DNA of 64,000 nt from the NCBI RefSeq assembly GCF_008642315.1, contig NZ_CP029192.1:2666001-2730000 (forward strand), given 5' to 3'. The notes beneath the pieces were generated by a model, which was not told where the DNA came from, ran no database searches, and was given only the letters and a program-made list of their open reading frames with translations. Positions 36,601 to 44,537 of this stretch are shown piece after piece. The stretch's first letter is position 1. Every line of letters starts with the position of its first letter. Source of the DNA: Streptomyces venezuelae. Lineage in GTDB: Bacteria; Actinomycetota; Actinomycetes; Streptomycetales; Streptomycetaceae. The position numbers were made by a program, and so were the translations under genes.

Positions 36601-36745
36601 CGGCCCCCAGGTCTCCCGCGACCCCGAGGACGTGCGGGGCAGGCTGAGCAACCTACGCCGCGGCGTCCAGCGGGGCCGCAGCGCAGGAAGTGACACGAAT
36701 GGCCAGGGCTTCAGCCCTGATAGCACCTACAACCAGGAGCGTTAG
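33650..36745 (+). CDS. cvnA2: Conservon sensor kinase-like protein CvnA (second set)
   Basis: A 1031-aa protein with the same plan as cvnA1: TM1 about 58-78 (AILLIPVLVGLVMGGF), a sensing domain with LIEERDITAAPLLSG, TM2 about 374-395, HAMP-like linker, HATPase_c about 580-690 (LAELLENATTFSS; DKGIGLTAED). The disordered tail is shorter, rich in Gln and Tyr (SGYEQQAPAYDDQQQVAYDQ). GTG 33650 begins VRRSKPSPAASPTG, as I recall for Streptomyces orthologues. The longer open frame upstream lacks support. Confidence 0.9.
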   Translation: MRRSKPSPAASPTGDTRGNFTPPPRTAASPVDVAAGPGNEPPASSGGRMSPRNWRVPTRLNAILLIPVLVGLVMGGFQVKGSIDTWSEAQDAENTARLVRASLNYGNRLIEERDITAAPLLSGKRNDATVIKARKATDKAAAEFKSATESMPDKEGLNRRLDAFHKVEPKLGPLRQAAYTTKLPGVKTEEGYVAIQHPLMEFANELGLGTGNITSYGRTVYAISLSKAALSLQRSIGTHLLVEPGPGTGSFTLQRTSFSSYAYLERIAIEEYTGGGTPEDVAKLEAAKKELAAAAKKQGGPALSQDKMVAAIATMPSTQPSARVELAGKGITREAWWATTTAKFDAYRTIESDLADKAVDEASDIAANAQRNAYITGAIVVLALLAAFILAGLMARQMSKSMRRLRTAAFGIAEQRLPMLVDQLSRTDPGRVDTRVQPIPINSTDEIGEVARAFDQVHREAVRLAAEQALLRGNINAIFTNLSRRNQSLIEGQLTLITDLENNEADPDQLENLFRLDHLATRMRRNGENLLVLSGEEPGRRWDQPVPLVDVLRAASSEVEQYERIELEGVPEAEIHGLAVTDLVHLLAELLENATTFSSPQTKVRVTATRLPDGRVMVEIHDKGIGLTAEDFADINHKLANPPTVDAAISQRMGLFVVGRLSDRHGIRVQLRPSGEQAGTTSLVMLPDAITHGGGGEHASQDPEFTVSSIIPEQQALAPEPMRTAAELGFDDSRYHGDGSEGQHELDPVGRSLMREERRAALEAQAQQPGAHRPLFRDEVEPQQSGYEQQAPAYDDQQQVAYDQGVRYDNEQYATGQYPAPQYAEDGYREEQYRTEQYPADQQYYQDQQIAYPERSGQDDWPSADGYQPEYGQEAESAQADHTADAERVGFDRPGPAPSVVHDMTDAGLPRRGSSGANGNGSGHGGSPAASEGQDDWRSSNDERWQRAERLKEPKAGGVTSSGLPRRVPKANLVEGTAEQTPQGGPQVSRDPEDVRGRLSNLRRGVQRGRSAGSDTNGQGFSPDSTYNQER

Positions 36746-36746
36746 T

Positions 36747-37169
36747 GTGAGCCCGATGAGCCAGGCGGCGCAGAACCTCAACTGGTTGATCACCAACTTC
36801 GTGGACAACACCCCCGGGGTGTCCCACACGGTGGTGGTCTCCGCCGACGGACTCCTCCTCGCGATGTCCGAGGGCTTCCCCCGCGACCGCGCGGACCAGC
36901 TCGCGGCCGTCGCCTCGGGTCTGACCTCGCTGACCGCGGGGGCGTCCCGGATCTTCGAGGGCGGCTCCGTGACCCAGACCGTTGTGGAGATGGAGCGAGG
37001 ATTTCTCTTCATCATGTCCATCTCCGACGGCTCCTCGCTCGCCGTTCTCGCCCACCCGGATGCGGACATCGGTCTCGTTGGGTACGAAATGGCACTTCTT
37101 GTCGATCGTGCGGGCACGGTACTCACTCCGGACCTCCGCGCGGAGCTCCAGGGGAGCCTTCTCAACTAA
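36747..37169 (+). CDS. cvnB2: Roadblock/LC7-domain protein CvnB (second set)
   Basis: A 140-aa paralogue of cvnB1, almost identical in protein sequence. GTG 36747 follows the cvnA2 stop by one base with AGGAG upstream. It probably acts on the CvnD GTPase of this set, though cross-talk with the first set is plausible given the similarity. Confidence 0.93.
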   Translation: MSPMSQAAQNLNWLITNFVDNTPGVSHTVVVSADGLLLAMSEGFPRDRADQLAAVASGLTSLTAGASRIFEGGSVTQTVVEMERGFLFIMSISDGSSLAVLAHPDADIGLVGYEMALLVDRAGTVLTPDLRAELQGSLLN

Positions 37170-37263
37170 CAGACAGACGGTGCGTTTTCGCGCCTCGTGG
37201 CCGTAAGGTTCGGGACGCGGCTCCACAGTGATGGTGCCCGGCACAGTTGGAGGAGGAAGCAAC

Positions 37264-37854
37264 GTGGCAACACCCCCAGACGGTTCGTCATCGGCGAACT
37301 GGTCCCCTGGCCACGGCCAGGGCGGCCAGCACGACGGCGGCCCGAACAGGTACAACTTCCCCTCCGCTCCGAGCCACCGCCGCCAGCCGTACGCGCAGCC
37401 CCAGCAGCCCGGGCCGCGTCCGTACGACCAGGGCACCCCGGCGCGTGCGCCCCGTATCCAGCCCGTACAACCCCAGCGGCGCGCCCCCGAACCGGCGCCC
37501 GCGGGGTCGGCGAACAACCCCCTGGTGCGCCCGTACGCCATGACGGGCGGCCGCACCAGGCCCCGTTACCAGCTCGCCATCGAGGCACTGGTGCACACCA
37601 CGGCACAACCGCATCAGTTGCAGGGCCAGTTGCCCGAGCATCAGCGCATCTGCAACCTGTGCCGGGAGATCAAGTCGGTCGCCGAGATCTCGGCGCTGCT
37701 CTCCATCCCCCTCGGCGTCGCCCGGATCCTCGTAGCCGACCTGGCGGAGGCCGGGCTCGTCGCCATCCATCAGCCCGGCGGCGACGAGACCGCCGGCGGC
37801 CAGCCAGACGTGACACTGCTCGAAAGGGTGCTCAGTGGACTTCGCAAGCTCTAG
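37264..37854 (+). CDS. cvnC2: DUF742 protein CvnC with extended N-terminus (second set)
   Basis: A 196-aa protein: a disordered Pro/Gln-rich N-terminal extension of about 80 residues, absent from cvnC1, then the DUF742 core (NPLVRPYAMTGGRTRPRYQL; EHQRICNLCREIKSVAEISA). GTG 37264 has a strong GGAGGAGGA upstream. It overlaps cvnD2 by 20 bases, exactly as in the first set. Confidence 0.93.
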   Translation: MATPPDGSSSANWSPGHGQGGQHDGGPNRYNFPSAPSHRRQPYAQPQQPGPRPYDQGTPARAPRIQPVQPQRRAPEPAPAGSANNPLVRPYAMTGGRTRPRYQLAIEALVHTTAQPHQLQGQLPEHQRICNLCREIKSVAEISALLSIPLGVARILVADLAEAGLVAIHQPGGDETAGGQPDVTLLERVLSGLRKL

Positions 37855-38419
37855 CGGCGGAGCAACAGCCCGCTCCACCACCAGCGCGAAAATCGTGGTG
37901 GCGGGCGGCTTCGGCGTGGGCAAGACCACGTTCGTCGGGGCGGTCTCTGAGATCAACCCGCTGCGCACCGAGGCCGTCATGACGTCCGCGTCCGCGGGCA
38001 TCGACGACCTGACCCACACCGGAGACAAGACCACCACGACGGTGGCCATGGACTTCGGCCGCATCACCCTGGACCAGGACCTGATCCTGTACCTCTTCGG
38101 CACGCCCGGACAGGACCGCTTCTGGTTCATGTGGGACGACCTCGTCCGTGGCGCGATCGGAGCGGTCGTCCTGGTCGACACCCGCCGCCTCGCCGACTGC
38201 TTCCCCGCGGTCGACTACTTCGAGAACTCCGGGCTCCCCTTCGTCATCGCCCTCAACGGCTTCGACGGCCACCAGCCCTACACCCCCGACGAAGTCCGCG
38301 AAGCACTCCAGATCGGACCGGACACCCCGATCATCACGACCGACGCGCGACACCGCGCGGACGCGAAGAGCGCGCTGATCACGCTGGTCGAGCACGCGCT
38401 GATGGCGCGGCTCCGATAG
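37835..38419 (+). CDS. cvnD2: Ras-like GTPase CvnD (second set)
   Basis: A 194-aa GTPase. From the P-loop (GGFGVGKTTFVG) to near the C-terminus its protein is identical to CvnD1; only the Ser-rich N-terminus and a few C-terminal residues differ. Such identity, greater than in the cvnA genes, suggests recent sequence exchange. Confidence 0.93.
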   Translation: MDFASSSGGATARSTTSAKIVVAGGFGVGKTTFVGAVSEINPLRTEAVMTSASAGIDDLTHTGDKTTTTVAMDFGRITLDQDLILYLFGTPGQDRFWFMWDDLVRGAIGAVVLVDTRRLADCFPAVDYFENSGLPFVIALNGFDGHQPYTPDEVREALQIGPDTPIITTDARHRADAKSALITLVEHALMARLR

Positions 38420-38452
38420 CGCTCCGTCCCACCTTTTCCCGTACGCGGATGA

Positions 38453-38480
38453 GGGCCCGCACGCTTCGGCGTGCGGGCCC
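38453..38480. terminator. Terminator between cvnD2 and the tautomerase gene
   Basis: GGGCCCGCACGC-TTCG-GCGTGCGGGCCC: a perfect 12-base stem with a stable tetraloop, between convergent genes. Confidence 0.9.
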
Positions 38481-38483
38481 CTG

Positions 38484-38873
38484 TCAGTTCTGGCGGTAGT
38501 GCTCGAACTGGGTGACCCCTTGGTAGCCGTAGCTCTCGGGGTGGAGCTCGTGGAGGGCGACGCCGCCGCGGGCGAGCGGGCCGAGGAGTTCCGACAGGAA
38601 CGCGGCGGCTCCGGAGACGAAGGCCGCCTTCTCCGCCGCGCTGTTGGTGCCCGCGGTGATGCTGACCTCCAGATGCACGTCGCGGGCGCCGTCGGCCAGG
38701 GGTTTTCCGGCCACGTAGTAGCGGTCGGCGGGGACGGGGTCGAGGTGGACGATGGTGCGTCCGGCGGACTTGCCGAGCGCGGTGACGGCGAGTCCCGTCA
38801 GCCCTTCCGCGAGGCCGCGGGCGACGTCGGCGGGCAGGTCGGGGCCGGTGACGGTGGCTCTGATGTGGGGCAT
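38484..38873 (-). CDS. Tautomerase-family (4-oxalocrotonate tautomerase-like) protein
   Basis: A 129-aa protein beginning MPHIRATVTGPDLPADVARG, with Pro2 as the expected catalytic base. Family residues follow (KSAGRTIVHLDPVPADRYYV). A second half resembles the beta-alpha-beta repeat. The substrate is unknown. GAGGAG lies before the ATG. It is divergent from a LysR gene, which probably regulates it. Confidence 0.83.
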   Translation of the reverse strand: MPHIRATVTGPDLPADVARGLAEGLTGLAVTALGKSAGRTIVHLDPVPADRYYVAGKPLADGARDVHLEVSITAGTNSAAEKAAFVSGAAAFLSELLGPLARGGVALHELHPESYGYQGVTQFEHYRQN

Positions 38874-38988
38874 GGCTCTCCTCGGGTTCGCTGCCTGTTC
38901 CGCCGGGTGGGACGGCACCGGGCCACCCTCGCCCTGCCTGGCACGATGGGGCCAACGCAGCCCGCTCACCGCCCTATGAGGCCGCCTC

Positions 38989-39873
38989 ATGACCGTGAAC
39001 TTCCCGCAGCTCAGGGCCTTCGTCGCCGTGGTCGACGCGGGCGGCTTCGGCGCGGCCGCCGACGAGCTGGGTCTGAGCCAGTCGGCGGTCTCGCACGCGG
39101 TGGCGTCCCTGGAGCGGGAGTTGTCCGGGCCGCTGCTCGTCCGCGCCGGTCAGGTCCGCACGACGGCGCTCGGGGAGCGTGTCCTGCCGTACGCCCGTAG
39201 TGCGCTGTCGGCCGTGCGGGGCGTCGAGGAGGTGGCGGCGGACGCGGCGGGCACCCTGACCGGCACGGTGCGGCTCGCCGCGACGCCCACGGTCTGCCAG
39301 GGCCTGCTGCCGGACCTGACGGCACACTGGCGGGAGAGCTGTCCGCGCGTCACGGTACGGGTCTTCGAGGGGGACAGCGCCGAGATCGCGGGGTGGCTGG
39401 AGAACGGCACGGCGGACGCCGCCGTCCTGGTCGACCCGCCGCCGGGCCCCGGCGTCCGGCTCGCCGTCGACGGCTACCGCGCCCTGCTCCCCCGCGACCA
39501 CCCGCTCGCGGCCGAGCCGGTCGTCGACGTGCGCGACCTGGAGGACGACGACTTCCTCATCTCGCCGGGCGGCTGCGAGGAGCGCGTGCGGGCGCTCCAC
39601 GACCTGGCGGGGTTGCGGTTCGCCCCGGCGCAGCGGGTCCGCGACCTGGCGACCCTCATCAGCATGGTGCAGGCGGGCATCGGGGTGACGGTCCTGTCGG
39701 AGGTGTCACGGCCGCTGCTCCCGCCGGACCTGGTGCTGGTTCCGGTGGTGCCGCGGGCTGCGCGGCGGCTGGTTCTGAGCGGGCCTCGGGGGCGGGCCTG
39801 GCACCCCGCCGTGCGTGCGTTGGCGGAGTCCGCCGTTGGGCTCCTGGCGGAGGGCGCCCCTGCGGGGCGGTGA
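38989..39873 (+). CDS. LysR-family transcriptional regulator
   Basis: A 294-aa protein with the N-terminal helix-turn-helix (FPQLRAFVAVVDAGGFGAAADELGLSQSAV) and the LysR substrate-binding domain (about 90-290). It is divergent from the tautomerase gene across a 115-base gap, the classic LysR arrangement. The effector is unknown. Confidence 0.92.
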   Translation: MTVNFPQLRAFVAVVDAGGFGAAADELGLSQSAVSHAVASLERELSGPLLVRAGQVRTTALGERVLPYARSALSAVRGVEEVAADAAGTLTGTVRLAATPTVCQGLLPDLTAHWRESCPRVTVRVFEGDSAEIAGWLENGTADAAVLVDPPPGPGVRLAVDGYRALLPRDHPLAAEPVVDVRDLEDDDFLISPGGCEERVRALHDLAGLRFAPAQRVRDLATLISMVQAGIGVTVLSEVSRPLLPPDLVLVPVVPRAARRLVLSGPRGRAWHPAVRALAESAVGLLAEGAPAGR

Positions 39874-39890
39874 GCTGTCTGGTGATCCGC

Positions 39891-39935
39891 CTGCGGGCCG
39901 TAGGGGGCTGGTCGCGCGGTTCCCCGCGCCCCTGA
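39891..39935 (+). repeat. Streptomyces intergenic REP-like element
   Basis: Contains the common Streptomyces motif GCGCGGTTCCCCGCGCCCCT preceded by CTGCGGGCCGT. It is the same element as the pair at 59107-59236. It lies between the convergent LysR and accE genes. Confidence 0.75.
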
Positions 39936-39957
39936 CGGGGCACTCCTGCGACGCGGC

Positions 39958-39993
39958 GAGGCCCCCGCCCTCCCGAGGGAGAGCAGGGGCCTC
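39958..39993. terminator. Terminator downstream of accE
   Basis: GAGGCCCC pairs with GGGGCCTC, with an inner CTCCC-GA-GGGAG. It lies 17 bases past the accE stop. Confidence 0.85.
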
Positions 39994-40009
39994 GACCGAA
40001 CCGTGTGCG

Positions 40010-40201
40010 TCAGCCCTGCCAGCTGTGCGGGGCGCGGAAGCCCGGGGTGCGCTCCAGGCGGCGCCAGCCGGCCTTGTCGCGGCCGCGGCGGGCGGGAGCG
40101 GCGGGCTGGGCGGCGGCGCGGGCCAGCAGGATCGCGGTGATGGCCGCGACCTCCTCGGGCTCGGCGTGGCCCTTCTCGACGCGAATGTCGGGGGTAGTCA
40201 T
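40010..40201 (-). CDS. accE: Acyl-CoA carboxylase epsilon subunit
   Basis: A 63-aa protein of the actinobacterial epsilon family (DIRVEKGHAEPEEVAAITAI ... WRRLERTPGFRAPHSWQ). It stabilises the beta subunit and raises carboxylase activity. It lies 21 bases after accB, in the order described for S. coelicolor accB-accE. Confidence 0.93.
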   Translation of the reverse strand: MTTPDIRVEKGHAEPEEVAAITAILLARAAAQPAAPARRGRDKAGWRRLERTPGFRAPHSWQG

Positions 40202-40222
40202 CTGCAGCGTTCTCCTTGTGGG

Positions 40223-41815
40223 CTACTGCGGGGGGTTGCCGTGCTTGCGCGAGGGCAGGTCGGCGTGCTTGTTCCGGAGCATGGCGAGGGACTTGATGAG
40301 GACCTCGCGGGTCTCGGCCGGGTCGATGACGTCGTCGACCAGACCGCGCTCCGCGGCGTAGTAGGGGTGCATCAGCTCGGCCTTGTACTCCTTGACCATG
40401 CGCGCGCGCATCGCCTCGGGGTCCTCGGCGGCCGCGATCTGACGCCGGAAGATCACGTTCGCGGCGCCCTCGGCGCCCATGACCGCGATCTCGTTGGTCG
40501 GCCAGGCGTAGGTGAGGTCGGCGCCGATCGACTGGCTGTCCATGACGATGTACGCGCCGCCGTACGCCTTGCGCAGGATCAGCGAGATCCGCGGGACGGT
40601 GGCGTTGCAGTACGCGTACAGGAGCTTGGCGCCGTGGCGGATGATGCCGCCGTGCTCCTGGTCGACGCCGGGCAGGAAGCCGGGGACGTCGAGCAGGGTG
40701 AGGATCGGGATGTTGAAGGCGTCGCACATCTGCACGAAGCGCGCGGCCTTCTCCGAGGCCTCGATGTCGAGGACACCGGCCAGGGCCTGCGGCTGGTTGG
40801 CGACGATGCCGACGACCTGGCCGTCGAGGCGGGCCAGGGCACAGATGATGTTGCGCGCCCAGCGCTCGTGGACCTCCAGGTAGTCGCCGTCGTCGACGAG
40901 CTCCTCGATGACCTTCGCCATGTCGTACGGCCGGTTGCCGTCCGCGGGGACCAGGTCGAGGAGGACGTCCGAGCGGCGCTCGACCGGGTCCTCCGACTCG
41001 TGGACCGGCGGGTTCTCCCGGTTGTTGGAGGGGAGCATCGAGATCAGGTAGCGGACCTCGGCCAGGCAGGTCTCTTCGTCGTCGTACGCGAAGTGGCAGA
41101 CGCCGGAGGTCTCGGCGTGCACGTCCGCGCCGCCGAGGCCGTTCTGCGTGATCTCCTCGCCGGTCACCGCGCGGACGACGTCCGGCCCGGTGATGAACAT
41201 CTGCGAGGTCTCACGGACCATGAAGACGAAGTCGGTGAGGGCGGGCGAGTACGCCGCGCCACCGGCGCACGGGCCGAGCATCACGCTGATCTGCGGGATG
41301 ACGCCGGAGGCCTTGGTGTTGCGCTGGAAGATGCCGCCGTAGCCGGCGAGCGCCGAGACGCCCTCCTGGATACGGGCGCCCGCGCCGTCGTTCAGCGAGA
41401 CCAGCGGGGCACCGGCCGCGATGGCCATGTCCATGATCTTGTGGATCTTCGTGGCGTGCGCCTCGCCGAGCGCGCCGCCGAAGATGCGGAAGTCGTGGGC
41501 GTAGACGAAGACCGTGCGGCCCTCCACCGTGCCCCAGCCGGTGATGACACCGTCCGTGTACGGCTTCTTGGCCTCCAGACCGAAGCCCGTGGCCCGGTGC
41601 CGGCGCAGCTGCTCGACCTCGTTGAACGAGTCCGGGTCGAGGAGCAGCTCGATCCGCTCGCGGGCGGTCAGCTTGCCCTTGGCGTGCTGGGCCTCGGTCG
41701 CCTTCTCGCTGGGCCCGCGCAGTGCCTCCGCACGGATCTCGTGCAGCTCGGCCACGCGGCCGCGCGAGTCGGTGGGCTCGCCCCCAGAGGAAGCGGTCTC
41801 GTCCAAAACGGTCAT
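40223..41815 (-). CDS. accB: Acyl-CoA carboxylase beta (carboxyltransferase) subunit
   Basis: A 530-aa carboxyltransferase that moves CO2 from biotin to acetyl- and/or propionyl-CoA, giving malonyl- and methylmalonyl-CoA for fatty acids and polyketides. The two crotonase-like halves show GAGARIQEGVSALAGYG and PGFLPGVDQEHGGIIRHGAK. The biotinylated alpha subunit is not in the window. The ATG at 41815 fits the family. S. coelicolor accB is at this locus, pccB elsewhere, so I use accB. Confidence 0.95.
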   Translation of the reverse strand: MTVLDETASSGGEPTDSRGRVAELHEIRAEALRGPSEKATEAQHAKGKLTARERIELLLDPDSFNEVEQLRRHRATGFGLEAKKPYTDGVITGWGTVEGRTVFVYAHDFRIFGGALGEAHATKIHKIMDMAIAAGAPLVSLNDGAGARIQEGVSALAGYGGIFQRNTKASGVIPQISVMLGPCAGGAAYSPALTDFVFMVRETSQMFITGPDVVRAVTGEEITQNGLGGADVHAETSGVCHFAYDDEETCLAEVRYLISMLPSNNRENPPVHESEDPVERRSDVLLDLVPADGNRPYDMAKVIEELVDDGDYLEVHERWARNIICALARLDGQVVGIVANQPQALAGVLDIEASEKAARFVQMCDAFNIPILTLLDVPGFLPGVDQEHGGIIRHGAKLLYAYCNATVPRISLILRKAYGGAYIVMDSQSIGADLTYAWPTNEIAVMGAEGAANVIFRRQIAAAEDPEAMRARMVKEYKAELMHPYYAAERGLVDDVIDPAETREVLIKSLAMLRNKHADLPSRKHGNPPQ

Positions 41816-41999
41816 GTAGCGACCTTACGGAGGGCCCCCGGGTAAACGGACCGTCGACTATGAACAGTCTCCGGGCCGTTTTCCTGGCACCCCCGGACAG
41901 AAGCGGGCCGCGCCCATGAAGAAGTGACGGCTCAGACCCTCTGGAGTTGTGGGGTTTCCACAACGCAGCACACGGATCGCGGCTCGGCGACGCCCTCCG

Positions 42000-44366
42000 T
42001 CAGCTGAGAGTCACCTCACATCGGTGACTCGCGCAGGCCTTGCCCGGCGTGATCCGCAGCCGCAGCGAGCGGCCCGTGGCGAGCACCTCGACCGACGGGT
42101 CCTTGGAGACCACCCGGGACACGGGCCGGTTCCAGGTGAATTCAAGGGATTCTCCGGTGCGCGGCGGCTCGCTCAGATGCACCGTAGCGCCTCTCCCCCG
42201 CTGCCGTACCAGCACACTGGCCGGTGCGGTCACGGCAAGCCGCCCCGCCTCGCCCGCCTGCCAGAAGTTGGCGGCCGTCAGACCGAGTGCGTCCACGGCC
42301 ACGGCCTGCGCCTTCGCCGAGTTGGCGAGGACCGACAACCAGCGGCGGTCGGCCGCGCGGGCCCGCAGGGTGCGGCGGGAGGCGCCGGGCATGAGGACAT
42401 AGGCGTACGTAGCGTCCGCGGGGTCGGTTCCGTGGTCCAGCCAGAGCGTCTGCCAGCGCCTGGTCCGCCGCTCGGTGGAGCTGCCGGTGTTGATGTCGGA
42501 CCAGGCTCCGGTGCGGTCCTCGCGGAGCGTCCTGAGCCGGGACGTGCCGTCGGGGAAGAGCCATCCGCCGTGCCCGTCGAGGTGGGCCCAGTGCGGGCGC
42601 GGACGGTCGTCGACGGTGAGGGCGGCGGTGCCGGACTCGCCCAGGTTGCGGTTGTCGACGACCGTCTCGACGGGGGTGCCGTCGGTGGCGGTGATCCCGG
42701 CGCCCAGGCAGATCACGGCGTCCGCGGCGCAGAACCACGACTTGCGGGCGTCGAGCGTGGAGCCGAGCCCCTTCAGGTGCTGGCCGACGGCGGCGAACTC
42801 ACCGTCGGTCGCGCCACCCACCCACTTCACCGCGGGCCTGGCGGCGCCCCACTCGCCCCCGGCCCTGTCGGGGAGGCGCTTGGCGGACACGGTCGTGCCG
42901 GGCAGCCGGTACGGGTCGACGGTCGGCCAGAACCAGTCGGTGTACTGGTCGCCGTGCGCCCCGGCGCCCCACCAATAGACCATCCCTGCGCCCGTGTGCC
43001 AGCCGCGCGGATGCTCGCCGTTGCCGCATTCGTAGTACGCGATCCGGTCCGACGCCATCGAGAGGTTCACCGCGAACCCGGGGCGCCGGTGCACGGCACG
43101 GTCCATGGCCGGGAACAGCCGGTGCCCGACCGGTTCGGGCGCCGCCCGCACACCGGAGTCCGCCACGGCGTGCAGCCGCGCGAGGTCGGCGACGCCCAGT
43201 TGCCGGGCGGTGAGCAGCGGGGTGACGGTGTCCCGCTCGATCCACCCCTTGATCCGCGCGTGCCACCGCTCCCGCTCGGCGGCGCTCGCGCCGCCCGCGA
43301 GCATCGCCATGGCGGCGATCAGACCCTGCCCATGGAAGTGGTCGCTCCGCATGATCTTCCGGTCGTCGCCCTTCAGGTAACCCCGGCTGACGGCACGCCC
43401 GTTGACGCTGTCCATCATGAGCCCGTCGTAGATCAAGGGTGCGTACGCCCGCTCGACGCTGTCCAGGATGATCTGCTTCTTGGGGTCGGTGACGGCCCAG
43501 GTCGACCCGGCGAGCAGCGCGAAGAGCCGGCCGAGACCGTCGAGCATGACCTGCCCGTACGTACCCGAGTAGGCGACCCAGGTGTGCTGCACGAACGAGC
43601 CGTCCTCGTAGAGGCCGTCGCCCTTGGTGACGTAGGGGAAGACCGGTGAGAGCGCGTCGCGGGCGAGGGCGACCTTGGCCGGGTTCCCGCCGAGGATGCC
43701 GCGCAGGGCGACGGAGCGGCACAGGTCGACGCGGTTGGCGCCGGTGGAGGTGCCGGTGTAGTCGGCGAGCGCGGAGTCGGGAACGAAGTGGTCGACGGCG
43801 GCGAAGGCCTTGTCCCTGCGGGCGGCGCCGAGTTCGTCGTGGAGCGCGGCCACGATGTCCATGAGCAGCCGGGGGCTGCCTATCTGCCACTCCCACCAGT
43901 TGCCGTAGCGGGTGGTGGAGGCGTTGTAGACGGTGGCGGCGACGTGGTCGAGGCCACGCAGGATGTCGGTGAGGAGCCCGGCGTCGCCGGTGGATCCCGT
44001 GCCTTCACAGACGTACGCCTGGGTCATCGTCCAGAGCCTGCTGTGGCTGAGGGTGATGCCTGCGGGTGGGTCGAACGGGGCGTCGGGCCAGAGGGACTTG
44101 GCGGCCGGGGCCATGGCGGCGCGGAAGGTGCGGGCCAGGTCGCCGGTCTCCTTCAGGCGGGAGGCGTACGGCTCGGTGGCGGGGTCGTAGCCGGTGCCTA
44201 GGGAGATCTCCAGCCAGCGGGCGCGGAGGGCGGCGAACTCGTCATCGGCGGCGGAGATCGCGGCGCTGGAGGTCGCGGCGGCGGACGGTGTCGTCGCCGT
44301 TGAGGTGGCTGCCGCTGCGGCACTGAAAGCGGTTGCGGCGAGGAAGGTTCGGCGGGTGGGCGTCAT
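42000..44366 (-). CDS. Polysaccharide lyase family 8 (hyaluronate/chondroitin/xanthan lyase-like)
   Basis: A 788-aa secreted lyase. The N-terminus (MTPTRRTFLAATAFSAAAAA) is a Tat-like signal. The alpha-toroid catalytic domain (about 40-400) has the aromatic patch GNWWEWQIGSPRLL (W157, W158) and candidate catalytic Asn211 (GANRVDLC), His261 and Tyr270 (FVQHTWVAYSGTYG). The spacings (50 and 9) equal those of pneumococcal hyaluronate lyase. Beta-sandwich domains follow to the C-terminus. It cleaves uronic-acid polysaccharides by beta-elimination; the exact polymer cannot be told. A palindrome 20 bases upstream is a likely operator. Confidence 0.92.
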   Translation of the reverse strand: MTPTRRTFLAATAFSAAAAATSTATTPSAAATSSAAISAADDEFAALRARWLEISLGTGYDPATEPYASRLKETGDLARTFRAAMAPAAKSLWPDAPFDPPAGITLSHSRLWTMTQAYVCEGTGSTGDAGLLTDILRGLDHVAATVYNASTTRYGNWWEWQIGSPRLLMDIVAALHDELGAARRDKAFAAVDHFVPDSALADYTGTSTGANRVDLCRSVALRGILGGNPAKVALARDALSPVFPYVTKGDGLYEDGSFVQHTWVAYSGTYGQVMLDGLGRLFALLAGSTWAVTDPKKQIILDSVERAYAPLIYDGLMMDSVNGRAVSRGYLKGDDRKIMRSDHFHGQGLIAAMAMLAGGASAAERERWHARIKGWIERDTVTPLLTARQLGVADLARLHAVADSGVRAAPEPVGHRLFPAMDRAVHRRPGFAVNLSMASDRIAYYECGNGEHPRGWHTGAGMVYWWGAGAHGDQYTDWFWPTVDPYRLPGTTVSAKRLPDRAGGEWGAARPAVKWVGGATDGEFAAVGQHLKGLGSTLDARKSWFCAADAVICLGAGITATDGTPVETVVDNRNLGESGTAALTVDDRPRPHWAHLDGHGGWLFPDGTSRLRTLREDRTGAWSDINTGSSTERRTRRWQTLWLDHGTDPADATYAYVLMPGASRRTLRARAADRRWLSVLANSAKAQAVAVDALGLTAANFWQAGEAGRLAVTAPASVLVRQRGRGATVHLSEPPRTGESLEFTWNRPVSRVVSKDPSVEVLATGRSLRLRITPGKACASHRCEVTLS

Positions 44367-44385
44367 GCGACAGGGGTGTATCAGC

Positions 44386-44407
44386 GTACAGAAAGCGCTG
44401 TCTATAC
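44386..44407. promoter_or_regulatory. LacI-type operator-like palindrome before the PL8 lyase
   Basis: A 22-base near-palindrome, GTACAGAAAGCGCTGTCTATAC, centred on AGCGCT with 18 of 22 positions symmetric. LacI-family sugar regulators bind such CG-centred sites. No lacI gene lies nearby, so the regulator would be elsewhere. Confidence 0.6.
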
Positions 44408-44438
44408 CTCTGGCAGAGATGGCCGCACACCGCGGAAG

Positions 44439-44464
44439 GCCGCGCGACGTCTCCGTCGCGCGGC
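44439..44464. terminator. Terminator hairpin between PL8 and the ABC operon
   Basis: GCCGCGCGACG-TCTC-CGTCGCGCGGC, a perfect 11-base stem, 74 bases past the permease stop on the minus strand. Confidence 0.75.
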
Positions 44465-44537
44465 CCGTCCCGCGAGACACCCCCGTGGCTCCGCGGGGTC
44501 TATGGGGTGTGGGGTGTGAGGTGTGGGGTCGGTCAGC

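Noticed and set aside
43321..43400. Possible TTA (bldA-dependent) codon in the PL8 gene
   Set aside because: The TTA falls across codons GGT-TAC, so it is not in frame.
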